Below are positions 27,801 through 41,214 of a DNA stretch of 64,000 bases, piece by piece; the first letter of the stretch is position 1, and each line of letters begins with the position of its first letter. Source of the stretch: Gavia stellata. Its lineage: Eukaryota; Chordata; Aves; Gaviiformes; Gaviidae. The DNA is taken from NCBI RefSeq assembly GCF_030936135.1, contig NC_082637.1:4911001-4975000 (forward strand), given 5' to 3'. The notes under the pieces are model-generated. The model searched no databases. It saw nothing but the letters and a program-made list of their open reading frames with translations, and was not told the DNA's origin. Both the position numbers and the translations under genes were made by a program.

Positions 27801-28299
27801 TGCCTTCTCTAAAATAAGTCTTGAAAGGCTAATGACCAAGCACTGTGAAACAAGACATTACAGCAGAAACGTAGCAAGAACAACACTTATCCAATCATGG
27901 TCAGGCTCTTCCTGCTCATTTCCAGGAAACTTTGAAGCATCAAAGCAGAAGAGCATTGTGCAGGACATTGCGGAAGTCTCACTATTAAGTCAAAGCCATG
28001 ATCCAAGTATATTGACACAAAAATGCTATCTTGAAAGAGTCTTGCATACTTGCATTTAATTAAAAAGTGACTACCTGTTCTGCTTATGTTTAAAAAGCTG
28101 TCAGATTGGGTCCTATACAGCTTTTAAGCTGTCTTCTTGGAGACCAAATATCACAAGGCATGATACGGCTGAAGCCTGTACACTATTCTGTTACTTAAAT
28201 CAACTTCTGAGCATTCAAGAGGCAGACTGCGTGGTCAAATTGATATAAAACCCTAAGTACCATCTTAAATAAAAAAGGATATTAGGTTGGATCATTCTG

Positions 28300-28390
28300 A
28301 ATCTAAAACTGACTCACCATCTGACCACGGGTGTGTTACTTGACCTCCCTGTACATTCAGTAATGCATCTGCAATGGTGTAACAGCAACA
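28300..28390 (-). repeat. Probable decayed MIR-type SINE
   Basis: The segment around 28318-28380 reads 'catctgaccacggg', 'gtgttacttgacctccctgt' and 'catctgcaatggtgtaac'. This follows the reversed MIR core 'tgaccttgggcaag..tcacttgacctctctgtgcc..catctgtaaaatgg'. Boundaries are approximate. Confidence 0.45.
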
Positions 28391-31300
28391 CCTCAGTGAC
28401 AGAGCCGCATCTCATTTTCAGTCCTGAATGAGTAATCAATGTGTGCCCAAACTGCAGAAAGTAAGTCATATCCGTGGAGAAATTGCTGTACAGTACAGGC
28501 TCTATTCATGCTGATCAGACATGTCAAGAGGGAACACTAACAAGTGGGAACGGGCAACCACAAATTTAAATTCTAACCCTTAGCAGTAACACTGAATAAG
28601 TGACAAGGTATCAGTCCCTCCAGCCTAGCCCAGAGATGTACTCTGCTATGATAAGGTAACCGCAGAGGCTAATATTTACACTATATGCACATTTGCATTT
28701 ACAGTCTCTTTCATCCAGTTTTCTTTTTGCTCAGAATTGCGCATTTGTAGACGTTGCATTCTAGACCTCAAGTCGCAAACTCAGAACTGCATTATGCATT
28801 AAGAACCTGGAACACAGATGTGACAGGAAGACAACATGAATCACCACGAAAATAATACAAAGTTCCCCGCAACAATATTTGCTGCCACAGATTCTGCACT
28901 CGTAACAGTTCACCTGCTCCTGAATTACAGTGCTAAAGTTAAAGGCACAAGTGTTGGTTCTCTGCTGAACTTCAATTCATGTACTGGAAAACTGAGATAA
29001 AAGTTGTTCCCTCACCATGTAAGCCTCAGGTTATCTTGGAGCTGTAACTGCACAGCAACACGCACTGTACCACACAACTTTACCCCAGAGCTCTTTCCCA
29101 GCACTACATCTGTCTCTCTCTCCAACTGCTGCTTCATTTTTGGTTCCCCGTTGCTACCGATAATGTTCAAGCCAGCAAAGATTTTCAAGTTTTGGTACTT
29201 CTTTTCCAGAGCGCTTGTTCTGAGGCACGAGTTATACACTTGCAACTATGGTATTTAAATCTTTCACTCTGATCTGGTAAATGTGTTATTAAATGCGCTG
29301 CTCACTTTCTGTCAACGTTTACAGTTTTTTAAGTCATTTAGTCAACTGCAGATAAAAACACAGAAGCTGAGATTGACCATAGACCCAATTCTGTCAAAAA
29401 GTACCATCAACAAACTAACTTTGAAGTGTTACAGAAAATTAAATACGGGTTGCTCGAAACAATTTACTCATTTGAAAAGTTTCCAAAGCTTTAACATATC
29501 TAGCGGTGACATTTCGGTCAGAGGGTAACCTGACAGTTGCAAATGCTTGGTCTGCAGCGGCTTTCACAGTGTGGTACGTAGAAACTCCCATCTCATTAAC
29601 AGATGTTTAAGTGAGATGTTGATATACAGGTGGGTCATAGATGGCACAGACATCCTTGGTGGAGCAGGGAGTTGATGTGTGATAATATACAAGAGATAGT
29701 GAAGAGAGTGGACAAAATCAAGACAAGGCAAAGAAGTTTTAAAGGTAAATACGCAGCAAGGAGATGGGGGGTCAGGACAACCAAGGCAATTATTTCTTGT
29801 TGCTCTGATCAAGTTACACCAACTTATCTCCCTCACGCTTAGTGTTCAAAGCCCCTCATGATTCTCTATATTTATTCTTTGTTCATCCAATCTTATCATA
29901 CCTCATTAATCCCCACCTCCTCCACACTGTCAGCTGCCAGCGGGATCTGCCCGTTTGTCAAACACACACAAACATCCTTCCTACCTCTCTTTTATCAGTT
30001 AGAGCAGTGCTTGGTTTGTGTGTGTTGTGACCACTCCGTATCGACCGTTCTCAACTGCCTTGTGGTTGGCTTCAGGTTCCTTCCCTTTTCCCCTCCCTCC
30101 GCAGTACTCAGTTTAATGTATCCACTCATTTCCCAGCTTGTTTGTGCACTTTAATTTCTACCAAGCAGGCAGCTTTCGTGTGTTTATCGAGCGCAAGCAG
30201 AGAGGGCCAGGCTGTACTGCCATAGACATCATAGGCTTGAACGTGTAAGACCACAGTCCTTTCCTCTTCCTGATTTCTCAGGAACTTCTCATCGCACCTC
30301 TTCACGATGCCAACTAGCAATTAGGCTGAAGAGCAAACAGAAATAGTCGACACATTATAATTAAAAATTCAAGTGTTTAAAAATGAGTCAGAACTGTTAT
30401 CCTCGTACTTGAGCATAAATACCAGCTGCCCAACCTCACGTACTACCTTCCATCACCCCCACTGTCCCTCCTCCTAATCCCCTGGACAAAACACCAGTGT
30501 TACTGGTATACCAGAACCACAGAAAACAGCATTTTACTAGCTTTTAGTAGCCATGTAACCACCCCCTTAGGAGCTTCTTCTGCCAGCACCAGACCGCTCT
30601 AGATCACTAGATGTGAGAAATACTCAGAAAATGATGCTTAAAAGTGATTGCTGTTGGGCAGCCGAGTTCTCTGCACTTCATCTCCCTGCTTTTGTATGGT
30701 ATGTGTATATGGAGGAGGGGAAGCTTGTTTGGGTTTAGCAAACACATGACAAGCAATTCCCTGTTCTCTTTAGAGCTTGTTACAAACCTATTCCCTCCGC
30801 AAGGGCAATGTTTCCCTCCTCCAGGGCAAGAAGGGAAGCTGCACTGTTGTGACTGCCTGACTTTCAGCTCTTATATCACAGAAACAGCAATTACAGGTGT
30901 TAACTAGGGCAGGAGAACCACAAGATGAAGACCTCAAAAGAGCCCCATACCTGGTTTCCACCTCAAGGTCAAATATTAAGTTTTTTAATAGACTTAAGCA
31001 GCATAAGATACTTTAAGAGAAACATTCTAAACGTAATGTTTGTTTGCTGTTCTGAGGGGAGAGCTGTTATTGTTTGTATTAAAATTTTAGCTTGAAACTG
31101 GAAATAGGCTATCACTTGCCTGTAAGCGAAACTATTGTTTGGGCTTGTGCATGACAAGTACCAGAGAAGAGTTAAATAAAATCTATTTGGGGACAGGGGG
31201 AAGGGGAATTAAGGGAAATTTTACATTTTTAAAGCAAAGCTCAAGGGTTCAAAGATCTACTACCCATTCATTTTTAAAAGCTAGCATTACTTGCCAGTGA

Positions 31301-32179
31301 AAAAACAACCAAAGCCAAACAGGATTTACACTTGTGTCATAGCACCTCCGCGCACAAGTTTTTTCAGCCTTTGAAATGCTGTTAGGTACTTTATGTCGGT
31401 TTAAAGTATGTACCTAGTTACAATCAAGACCTTGTTTAACTAAGTTATTGCAGTTACGGATTCACAAAGTACCTGCGAACTTTAATACAAGTAACCTAGT
31501 TCCACTATTAACAAATGAAGACATAAATACAATTAGATACTACTTAACAAAAGGTGGAAGGTCTCCCCAGCAGCTACACAATGTAAACCTAAGAAAACCC
31601 CACCAATTCTTTCAAAAAGTGGCCTTTTAAGTAGTTGTCCAATAACCTCAATGCAAATAAAGTTACAATACCGGAATTGGGGAAACAGTTAAAATCTTAC
31701 AAGTCTGCTCAGACTGCCTTTTTCCTTTTTGAAAAGAACAAGTAGCACAGTTAAATTTTATATTCTCCTCGGATGGCTGTGTGGCTCGAAGCCACATCTG
31801 CAACCCATTAGATGTTAGGAGCTCAAGGGGAACCCAGGCTAGATAAGCATCGAACAACTTGAACTTTTTTTCCACATAAAATATATATTCCCACATCATC
31901 CAAGGTAAACAAAGAGGCAAAAAACCTAGAGAAGCGTAAAACTAGAGCAATTACACGCCTCGTTTTTCAGAGGGTTTTTCTCCGAACAGCTAATAGGATC
32001 CCACAACACGTTACAGAAGTCCTAGGAAACACCAAGGGGCCAGAAGTTGCTTCCAGGAGCTGTGGCAAGGCTTTCAGCGGCTGACTCCGGGCAAGGCTAG
32101 GACAAAAAAAGCGGCAACTAGGCTGGACTCCTGCGTCCCGGGCACCCTGATGGAGGTCACCCCTCACCGAGGCGGTCAG

Positions 32180-33250
32180 CGCCGAAAGCCACCCAACGGG
32201 CACCCACGTTTTCCTGAAACCCCTCGGCCGGCGCGGAGGATGCCCGGCGCGGGCAGGGCCGCCTCCCCGGCCCCGGTGGGACCAGGCCCCCCCAGGCGCT
32301 GCGGGGGCCGTGCCCGCCCGCTGCGGGGCACCGCCGGGCCGCCCGCTCCCGCCACCGCCGGCCCCGGGGGAAGCGGGAAGGTGGGGGGGGGGGTAGGCCG
32401 GCACCCACCCGCCCCTCCGTGGCGCTCCGCCGCCTCCCGCCCGCGCGCAGCCGGGCTAACGGCAACGGTTCCGCCGCCCGCCCCGCGCCCCCGCGGCTGC
32501 GGTGAGGCGGCCCGGCCCCGCCGGAGCGCGCAGCGGGCGAGCCCCGGCCTCACTCACCTGGACGACGCAGGGCCCCTCCTGGCCTCCCCCCCGGGGGGCA
32601 GCAGCTGGGGCATGGGCGGCCGGGAGGAGCCGGGGAGGAGCCGGGTCTCAGCCGCGCCGCCGCCCCCCCGCCCCCGACGCCAGAGAAAATGTCACCGGAG
32701 GCCGCGGGGCTCCGCTGCTCGGCGTCACTTCCTCCCGCCGCCGCCGCCGCCGGAGCAGCCGAGCGCCGCGCAGAGCGGCCGCCGCCCGCCGCGCCCGCCA
32801 GCGCCACCTCGCGGCGCAGAGCAGCGCCGGGGGCGGGGCCGGCAGGCTGGCCCCGCCCCCTCCCTCACCTCTCCCCCCGCCCTCGCGGCGGCCTGAGGGG
32901 AGCGCCGGGCGGGCGGGCTGTCCCGCGCGCAGCCCTCGCACCCTCCGGGTGTCCCCCCCGCGACACGCACACCCGCCTACACGCGCGGGGGAACCCCTCC
33001 GAGCAGCCCCGGGCCCAGCGGGGCCCCCCGCGGGGCGTCGCCTGAGGGGACGCAGCCGGCCTCGGCCAGGCCGCCGGCGCCCACGGCGGCGAGAGCGGCA
33101 GGGCAGAGGCTGCGCTGCGGGGCGGAGGTGCGAGCGGCCCACACCGCGTGAGGGGCACGGCGGCAGGCGGCCACCGCCAGAGCCGGTTCACGCCGGCGGG
33201 CACCTTGGGTCACCCGCCACAGGGGAGAGCTGAGGCAGCGAAGGCCGGTA
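32180..33250. promoter_or_regulatory. ARK2N: CpG island, probable ARK2N promoter
   Basis: About 1 kb of very GC-rich, CpG-dense sequence in an otherwise AT-rich region, sitting where the first exon of the minus-strand ARK2N gene is expected. It includes an 11-base G run near 32384-32394 and many GC-box-like 'ccccgccc' elements. The long frames on both strands here are composition artefacts (Pro/Ala/Arg/Gly-rich). No transcription start can be fixed from sequence alone. Confidence 0.75.
32558..32700 (-). other. ARK2N: Probable non-coding first exon of ARK2N (5' end approximate)
   Basis: A strong donor, 'cgtcgtccag|gtgagtg', ends an exon at 32558 on the minus strand inside the CpG island. Spliced to the acceptor at 17222 it would form the 5' UTR. 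It contains an upstream ATG (32613-32611) whose frame crosses the junction and stops at TGA 17209-17207, giving a 23-codon upstream ORF. The transcription start is unknown, so the right boundary is a guess. Confidence 0.55.
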
Positions 33251-36200
33251 GATCAGCCAGGAGGGAGACCCATCTGCACTAACGGTACGCCGCTTGATTT
33301 GGCTTCCCAGCGGCCAAGCAGAAGCGTGCAAACCACGGCGGTTGGAGCCCACTCACCGGAGGAAAAGGGCAGAGGAGGAAGCAGAAGGAAAGCAGGAAAC
33401 GAGAAGAAAGAAACGTCTTGTCCCGGCGCAGGGGCCGGGTGAGGAGGAGGGCCAAGCTCGGGAGAGACGCAGGCGGAGGCGGCAGGAGCCTGGCACCGCA
33501 AACGCCTCTCGCCAGTCCCTCGGCCAACGCTCGTTCCCCCTCCAACACTGATCCTGGTGATCCTGCCTCTGCACTCCCCGAGATCAGAGACCTGGGGGTT
33601 GGGTGGGGGAAGCACGGTGTGCAATTAGGGTGACATTATAATGCATACATTAAACACGGTTCTGATGTTTCTTAATCAGAGTACTTAGCTTTTCAGCCCC
33701 GGGGTATATATGCTGCACAACTGCACAATACATTGTAGGTGGTGCTCTGCAACTTGAAAACGTGGCAGCAATCATTTCAGTATAGTCCCTAAATCCTGAT
33801 CAGGGCCTACAAACGCCTGGGAAATTCAAGTGTTAAACATGCGTCGTACAGCAGAGGCACCCTTGGAGGATCCTGCTCCTCTACAGCCACTGCTTGTGGC
33901 ACAGAATCAGTTATAGGGTTGATAGTATAGAAACGTGTGTATGCATCTACTCCCCCCCCCAAATCACGTACATGGACTTTGGAAACAAAGCCAGACATCA
34001 CGTACTACCTCAGGAGAATTTATCACACTGAGGAGAAACGAGAGTAAGAGAGACATTCAGGCACAAGCAGAGCTACATATTCAGGAATTCATGATTCTCT
34101 TTTAAAACAGCACTTTGCAAGATATTTCTCACTAAACATGTAAAAAACTTCCTTTGCAAGAGCACCAGCCTCGCCGGTGCATCCGGTATCGGCAGTGTCA
34201 GCAGAAGAGGGCACAAGCAGGGTGCTAATGAAATCCGTACTGAAGAGAAAACCTGGGGGCTCTAATCCAGAATCTGAACTGATTTTTTTATGTGGCTCGA
34301 GCCATGCCCTGCCACCAACTAAAATCAACCTCCACAACCCGGCCGCCTACTTTTGGGAAAATAATCCAGAATCTATATTTACAGGGAAGGATGCGCTTTG
34401 GCGGCACGACTCCTGAAAGACACTCAGAGGACAGAACGCTGTTGTTAGGCGTTAGGACACGGCAGTGAGGAACAAGCAATGCAGTTTTGGACGGCGTGCG
34501 GAAAAGCATAACGACACAGGCGAGGGCGGTGAGCATCTGCCTCGCATTTGCAAGAAGAGTGATAAATGGAAAGGAGCTCAAAGAGCCACGACTGAAGGAA
34601 TCTGCAGCCTGGGGGCATTATGAAGGAAAAAAAGAAATTCTGACTATCATAGGTACAACAGAATTAGTAAACTAAGCAGGGAGATATTAGTGATCTGTAA
34701 ATAGTGGCATGAAGGGAGAAGACTGGTGATACGTTAATGATTTTAATGGGGTGAAATGAAGGAAGGGCATGTTTAAGCTGAGAATCAGGGTGGAAAGCTT
34801 TTGAATGGAGAACCGTAGGCTGGAAAATTGTCTCCCTAAGGGAAGTGGTGAAAGCTTTATTGCCTCAGATTTTAAATGCCAGATTAGGAGAAATACCAGG
34901 GGACTCATTCTGAATTTTCAGGGAGATGGGCTGAAAGATTAGGAAGGGAGGAGGAAAGGCAAGAGGCGGTGCTGGCTCCAGGAATTTAGGGAGTACAGCT
35001 CAGCGCTTCTTCTAGGCTCCTTTGGCTCCGTTTTATCACTCTTCGACCGCCTCTGCCAAGAGTGAAATGATTTCAGCGCTAGTTACCTCCACAAGGAAGC
35101 AATAAGAATTCCTCCGCCACGAAGAAACGCTGTGGAGAAATGGGAGTCTCGGTGGGACATCTCTAGAAAGGATCACCAGGAAAGGGAGCGGCGGAGGCTC
35201 CTTCAGCTGCGGAGGGGTCCGCCGGTGCAGCCCCACGCCTGAGCTTCCAGGGGACAGTCATCACCACTGCCACCTCCCCTCTGTGGCACTTGCGCTTCCC
35301 CAAAGACAATGGGAGGAAATTAGCTCAGTGCTGGAGCAGACGGTGGGAGCGACCCCAAGCAACGCTCCCCTGTCAAAGTAAAAGCTGGTTGTGAGAGCAC
35401 TTTGGCTTCCAGGGGCTTCCAGGCTGGCTTCCCTCAGCCGGCTCTTGGCAGGGGGAGCGGAGCACCTCTGTCCCCGCTCCCATCTCTTCCCCAGCCCCAG
35501 GCCAAAAGTTTCGCTCCAGCTCCAGACTGGGAGAATGACTTTTCAAGAGCTCATCCTCATGCATCCGATGGCGGTATCCATAGGCACGTGACTAAGCATC
35601 CTCTGCAGAAGGAATTTATAGAAACTTCACCTTCCCAGTAACATTTAAACAACACCCGTTTTCCAAGCTGGGCCGCGGGCTGCCAAGCATCTGAAATCAC
35701 AAATGCGCCGCTGAAACCCGGCCAAGCCATCCCCTGGCTGCGCTCCCGCTCCTTCGCGAAGTCACCCAGGCTCCTCCGAAGCCACCAGCAGCGACCAGAG
35801 GGGGGCCACGGGAAGGGTGCTTCGGACACAGAGGGGTTCATCCAGCCCTCAGCTACAGCCCACGTGTCCTGGGAAAGGAAAAGAGATAAAACCTTTCCTC
35901 ACTGCTGGGTTTTACCAGCCAATATTGGCTAATTAAGCAGCTGTGCTTTAAAGGCATCTTTAGCAAGGGGCTAGAGGAAGCATTTATTAGATTAGGTTGT
36001 CGTTTTGGAGTTGTTGGTTGTTTTTTTTTTTTACCAGAGATTACATGGTTCAGGAAGGACGGTGAAAAGCTGAATGACTTCAAGGCAGATGGAGGCAGCG
36101 CTGTATCCTCCATGTAGGTGGTACCCAGCAAAGAGAGAAGGAACCGCAAGTTTTACTTTAAACACACACTTATTGGTAAAGCCTCTGCTTACTCACTTGT

Positions 36201-36825
36201 CAGGGTGTTTTTGCAGAAGAAGAATTTCTGAATTGGAGAAGCAGAAATCCTTCCAGCCTGGTAATGAATTTTTTTAATGAAGTGAGCATATAAGAAAATG
36301 AAAAATGTTTCTAAAGCTGCTTGAACTTACTAACAGCAACTGCGTACTCAGAGACAAAGCGAAGGATTTCCTGTAGCATGCAAGGCCATGCGGACCAGGA
36401 TTATTATTGTTCCACTGCTGACCCTGTAATTTAAAAATTCAAAGAATAGCTCAGAAATACAAAATCTTTCCCAGACTGGTAAGACCTATTCAGTACTAGA
36501 TGTAATTAAAAAAATCTTAAGTACACTTACAATTTGACACATCACATTTTTTGCTCATAAGTACCCAAAACAGGACTGAGTATTAAAAGAATATTTGGAG
36601 TGTTTTACTGGAGACGGTACAAAATGCAACCAACTTACTTTTAAAATAAATCTTGAAACTGTTTTAATATTTTTTTAAATTATATTTAATTACACAGTCC
36701 CATATTAATATTCTGTATCCACTAAAGGACTGATATGAATGAAAACAATTTTGAATATTTTCAGTCAAAGGAAGATTGAAAAGCAACCACAATGAAATGT
36801 TTGCAACCAGTAGAGTATTTCTATC
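33251..36825. other. Intergenic region upstream of ARK2N
   Basis: GC content falls away from the CpG island. Neither a gene nor a recognisable repeat is seen. Open frames of 60-120 codons occur on both strands without family resemblance or consistent splice sites. Confidence 0.6.
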
Positions 36826-37200
36826 ACAGAATCACGGAATCACTAAGGTCGGAAAAGACCTGTAAGATCATCAAGTCCAACCATCACCCCAACACCACCA
36901 TGCTCACTAAACCATGTCCTGCAATGCCACGTCCACCTGTTCCTTGAACACCTCCAGTGATGGCGACTCCACCACCTCCCTGGGCAGCCTGTTCCAATGC
37001 TTCACCCCTCTCTCCGTAAAGAAATTTTTTCTAATATCCAGTCTAAACCTCCCCTGGTGCAACTTGAGGCCGTTTCCTCTCATCCTATCACTTGTCAGCT
37101 GGGAGAAGAGACCAACGCCCACCTCACCACAACCCCCTTTCAGGTAGTTGTCAAGAGCGATGTCTCCCCTCAGCCTCCTCTTCTCCAGACTGAACAATGT
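36826..37200 (-). mobile_element. 5'-truncated CR1 LINE (non-LTR retrotransposon), 3' end
   Basis: On the minus strand the segment encodes the C-terminal tail of the CR1 second ORF, with the typical phrases [44 protein letters not shown] and [18 protein letters not shown], ending DVALQDMV and a stop at about 36907. Downstream lie the CR1 3' untranslated sequence and the terminal 'gattctgtgat'-type direct repeats at about 36826-36845. The frame is open throughout, so the copy is only moderately old. The element is severely 5'-truncated (about 375 bp left), as most avian CR1 copies are, and is therefore not autonomous. Confidence 0.93.
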
Positions 37201-40200
37201 AATACTAACCAAAATAGATAACAAAAAGAGATTCCATCCACATCTTTTGACCCAATGCATTTTGAGTAAATAGATGCATATTTCAGCTCAGTAGCCTTAA
37301 TTTTGCCTCACGTATTTTGCACTTCTCCAGCATTTTATTTTTATTATTCTGGTTCTAGTACCTAAATGTTTTCTTTTAAATAAATCCCTATTCCCTAGCT
37401 AATTTGGGGATGAATTCTGATTTTTTTTCCTAAAGCAATCATTATTTTGCATATTGGCCTGATAATAACAGTTTGTCACTTTGTGGTGAAACGTATACAA
37501 GTTTACACTTGAGGTTGACCACTGTTTTTCACATCTAGTGCATAATTTTAGTTCCTTTTTTTTTTTCCCACGTGGATTTTGGAGCCTCACATTTTCCAGG
37601 AGGAGGAATTGCACATGCAGTGATAAAGCGTGCACATCTTTTGCGCTTTGTTCGTAAAACCAAGGGATCTGTAGCTCAGCCTGGCCCTGGCTCCAGCCCT
37701 GTGGCGCCCTAGACCATGGGCAGCTGCCCCGCAGCTGCGGGAGCCGCACACGAAGCTCCCAGCAAGCACAACTGCTTTTGGCTTGCAGGTGTTAATAGAC
37801 AGACATCTCCAAAAATCAGGCTGGGAGTTCAGAGCAGAGCAGCTGATGTAATCTGAAGTGAGGCTGAAGCAGTGGAGGCCTCTCCAGGCATTCGTGTCAT
37901 TCTCAGCTGGGTGATTATTTCATAATATACAACAGCCGAGGAGTCCAGCTGGCAGCCTCCCTCCAGGCTGCCACACGGCTCCTCGCCACCCACTGTGACC
38001 TCCATGGAAAGACAACAGCTGCCAGGGCAGAGAGCAAAGCCCCAAAATCAAACATTTTCTCAGCCGAGCACTCGGGCCAGCACACTCCTGTCTCAGCAGG
38101 ACCTCTGCAAGGCGTTCCTGCGTCGGCATCCCATCCCTGCACTGGGAAAGCTGATCACCCCAAAACACCAAGCGCAAGGAAGGAAGGACATCTCCGCTCG
38201 CCCTGCAAGGCACTCTGCCCACACAAACATGAAACTGAAGAGCTGAGAAATCTTACTGACAGTCCACTGGCTGCATAAATCTCATTTATTTGACTTTCCA
38301 CATTTCCATCAAAAGCTGAACTGTCAGACCAGACAACTGGCCACTGATTTATGTTGCATGTGCCACAGATGGCTCAGCTGTGGCACACAGCTCAAAGGCA
38401 GCTGCTGAGTATTTTTTTCTTCTTGCTTTTCCAATGCTAGGAAGCAACACGTGGCTATCTTTGGACAGCTCTCGAGGCAGAGTCTGGCCCTGCCGCTGTC
38501 CATATTCGGGCTCTTTGCCAATGAATGGGACACAGCACATGCTGTGAAGTAGCAGCAGCCGGGGAGCGGTGCAGCTGCCCTGCGGGCACAGGGGGAGAAT
38601 ACTCCCCCCCTGCCAGGTTTCACAACTGGTGCAGTGTTATGTGATGAAGTGGTGCTAAGGCATCACCACAATCCTGGGAAATCCTCCCAGGCCTTCAGTC
38701 ATGGTTACACATATGCGATAAAACACCTTCATCTAACATTAGCTGATTAAGTCTTGAGGCTCTCACTGAAAAGCAGGGCTGGTAACATTCTCAAGCCCTC
38801 ACCTAATCCCATCTGTCTATCCCAAAGCATGATCAAAACTCCCTTGCATTATAAACACTTAAGCAAAGCATTTCTGATCTCCTCTTAAAAGCCTCCAGTG
38901 ATTAAGGTTCCTTAATTGTCAGGCCATGACCCCCAGTGCCTTACAAGGGCTTTCTTGTTAAATCATCTCTGATGTCTACCCAGCCATGTTCCAATGCCTT
39001 TCAAGACTATGACTTCTTTCCCCTTCCACAACAGGAAAGGTCAGATTATGCTCTTGCCAGATTCAAAAGACTACTCCCTTGCCTTCCGCTGGCATTTTTT
39101 TTTTTGTAAGCAGCAGATGAACCTGTAGTCATCCCTGCACTACTATGCCTGCTCTAGATTTCACATTCGTAACCTCCGAGGTAATTTCCCTTCAGCCAGT
39201 TTAGCCCACGTGTACAAAAGATGGCTTGTCCACTCGCTTTTGCTATCTTAATTTCTAGCCCAGAAGGAACTGAAGATAAATAGCCATGAAAGGCAACTAA
39301 CCCTTTCCTAACATCTTGATTTAAAAACCGGAAACTAAGCAGCAACCCTCTCCGGTGTACGGAAGATGAGGCCAAAAGATTCCCACTGCTCGTGGATCTC
39401 CAAACACCCTTCAATTCTTCACCGTCACGGTGACAGAAACAAGGTGAAGAAGGTCACAAGGTGAGGAGGCTGTGGCACTTTACTGACACCTATGTCACTC
39501 TGAGCTTGCAGCTTCTCAGAAATCAGAGCTACGCCCTAAGCATAACAGATACAGATCTCTTGATGCTATTGCTTCAGGGGAAGACATGAAGCAATAGAAA
39601 GAATCACTCTTCCTGCAGATCAGTGAAATCTATTTCCGTGGTGAAGGAACAGCTCCTGGGGACAGGCACACCATCTTAAATCATTACTGTAATCTTTTGC
39701 AACTCTAATTGCAAACAGATGCAGCTACAAACTGTCACCATGAGCACCACTGCTATTTGTCTGGACGTTGCCCGGTACAAACAGGCCCTAGTCCATGCTT
39801 GATGTCCTTAGGTGCTGCCACCATTTTCTAGATTTTTATTTTTCCTCATAAACAGAAGACTTTCAGATTTTTGGCTTTAGTACAAAACAACTTTTAAAAG
39901 CTGGGGTCTTTGAGGCTGGTGTGGTGGTGGCAGCATAGAAGTAAGAGGAGGGCTCTGGGGACCCTTTTGGAAGACAGCATTTGAGGTAGAATTGGAAAGG
40001 ACAATCTAGCTTCAAAATGATCACATCCCGCAGTGGTTCTACAAAAACTTTCATGTATTTTCAGACCTAGAAAGGTCTTATTATAAAGCCCTTTTTTGTT
40101 TTTAAAGCTATCACTTTGCTATCCACAAAGCTATTTATCTACTTTAATTTGCTTAGCTCTATGTATAACATAAGGAGAAACAAGTAGTCAACACTAGACT

Positions 40201-41214
40201 GGTATCTCTCAAAGCCTTGAACATGGGCAAACCTTACAGGTTAGTGCCACGGGCTTCCATCTTCTCAGACGACAATGAAACAACAGAACCATAGGAGGTT
40301 GGTGCTGCTACATCTCAGCATCTGTACATGCGTGAGCAAGGACCATTTATTGATCTGTGAAGCCCATACTATGCCCCATGCGAAACAAGTCAGAACTCAA
40401 CCTGTTTCCGTGAAGGTAGACAGCCATCACACATGCAAGAAAATCCCCTTTGTGGGCTGTCTCAGATGCTGCAGGGCTTTAGAAGGCAATGGGAACTACT
40501 GTTCTGAGCCCTAGATCACAATTTCCATATTGTTCACTTTGATTAACGTATCAAACCCCTGCTGAAGACATTAAGGAGAAATTTAACTGCTTAGAGAAAA
40601 TGCTCAAACTAAGCAGCGCTCCAGGCACGAGTCCAGAACTCATCTTCACAAACTTAGTAAACATCAGACATGCTACAAGTGGGAAAAAAAATTCTGTGTC
40701 CCCAACCCTCAAATGACAAAAGAAACCAGGACAAGGGACCAAATGCCAATGATCTAGTAGATGAAAAGAGAATCTGTCATCATCATACTTGCACCACCAA
40801 AGAGAGGACTCCAGGAAAAAGCACAATCCAGAGCCTGGACAGGGAAGAAGAAAACCAGACCCCCTGATCAGTTCAAGTCTAAGTGGTAATGGTCAACCAA
40901 ATCCTGACAGACACATTTCCTGGTGAAGGTGCCATCTGGAGGCCAGTTACAGGTGTGTCTCCCATACGGAAAATGAACTGATAAAGAAAACAGTAAGTTT
41001 GGGGGTTATTTTATGAAAAATAGGTGATATTTACAAATGCAAGGCTACATGAACCCCTAAACATGAGCATGCTTGCTGGAAGGTCACAGGTGTGCCATCC
41101 AACAGCAAGAAGAGTAAGGCAGAAAGCTGTAGAAGTACAGTAAGAATTCCAAAATGTTTTACTAGTGCAAATAAATAGACAACAGAAAGGAAATCTTCTT
41201 CCACGCAGACAGCT
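37201..41214. other. Intergenic region and HAUS1 3' untranslated region
   Basis: No gene is recognised. The HAUS1 3' UTR must begin at 41214 and run leftward. A minus-strand AATAAA lies near 40352-40347 and another near 39842-39836, but I cannot decide which is used. Modestly GC-rich frames at 37.6-38.6 kb have no family signature. Confidence 0.6.

Larger units (their letters stand above)
17223..32557. other. Large first intron of ARK2N
   Basis: About 15 kb of AT-rich sequence between the CpG-island exon and the coding exon. Contents I can support are a 17-base A run (23608-23624) and a few decayed MIR-type SINEs. Scattered open frames of up to 124 codons (for example 22296-22670, minus) show no family signature and no splice logic. 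No tRNA, snoRNA or rRNA recognised. Confidence 0.65.

Noticed and set aside
32150-33233. Many long frames on both strands at 32.1-33.2 kb
   Set aside because: They are Pro/Ala/Gly/Arg-rich frames produced by CpG-island composition. They overlap each other in all phases and have no domain or splice logic beyond the ARK2N first exon.
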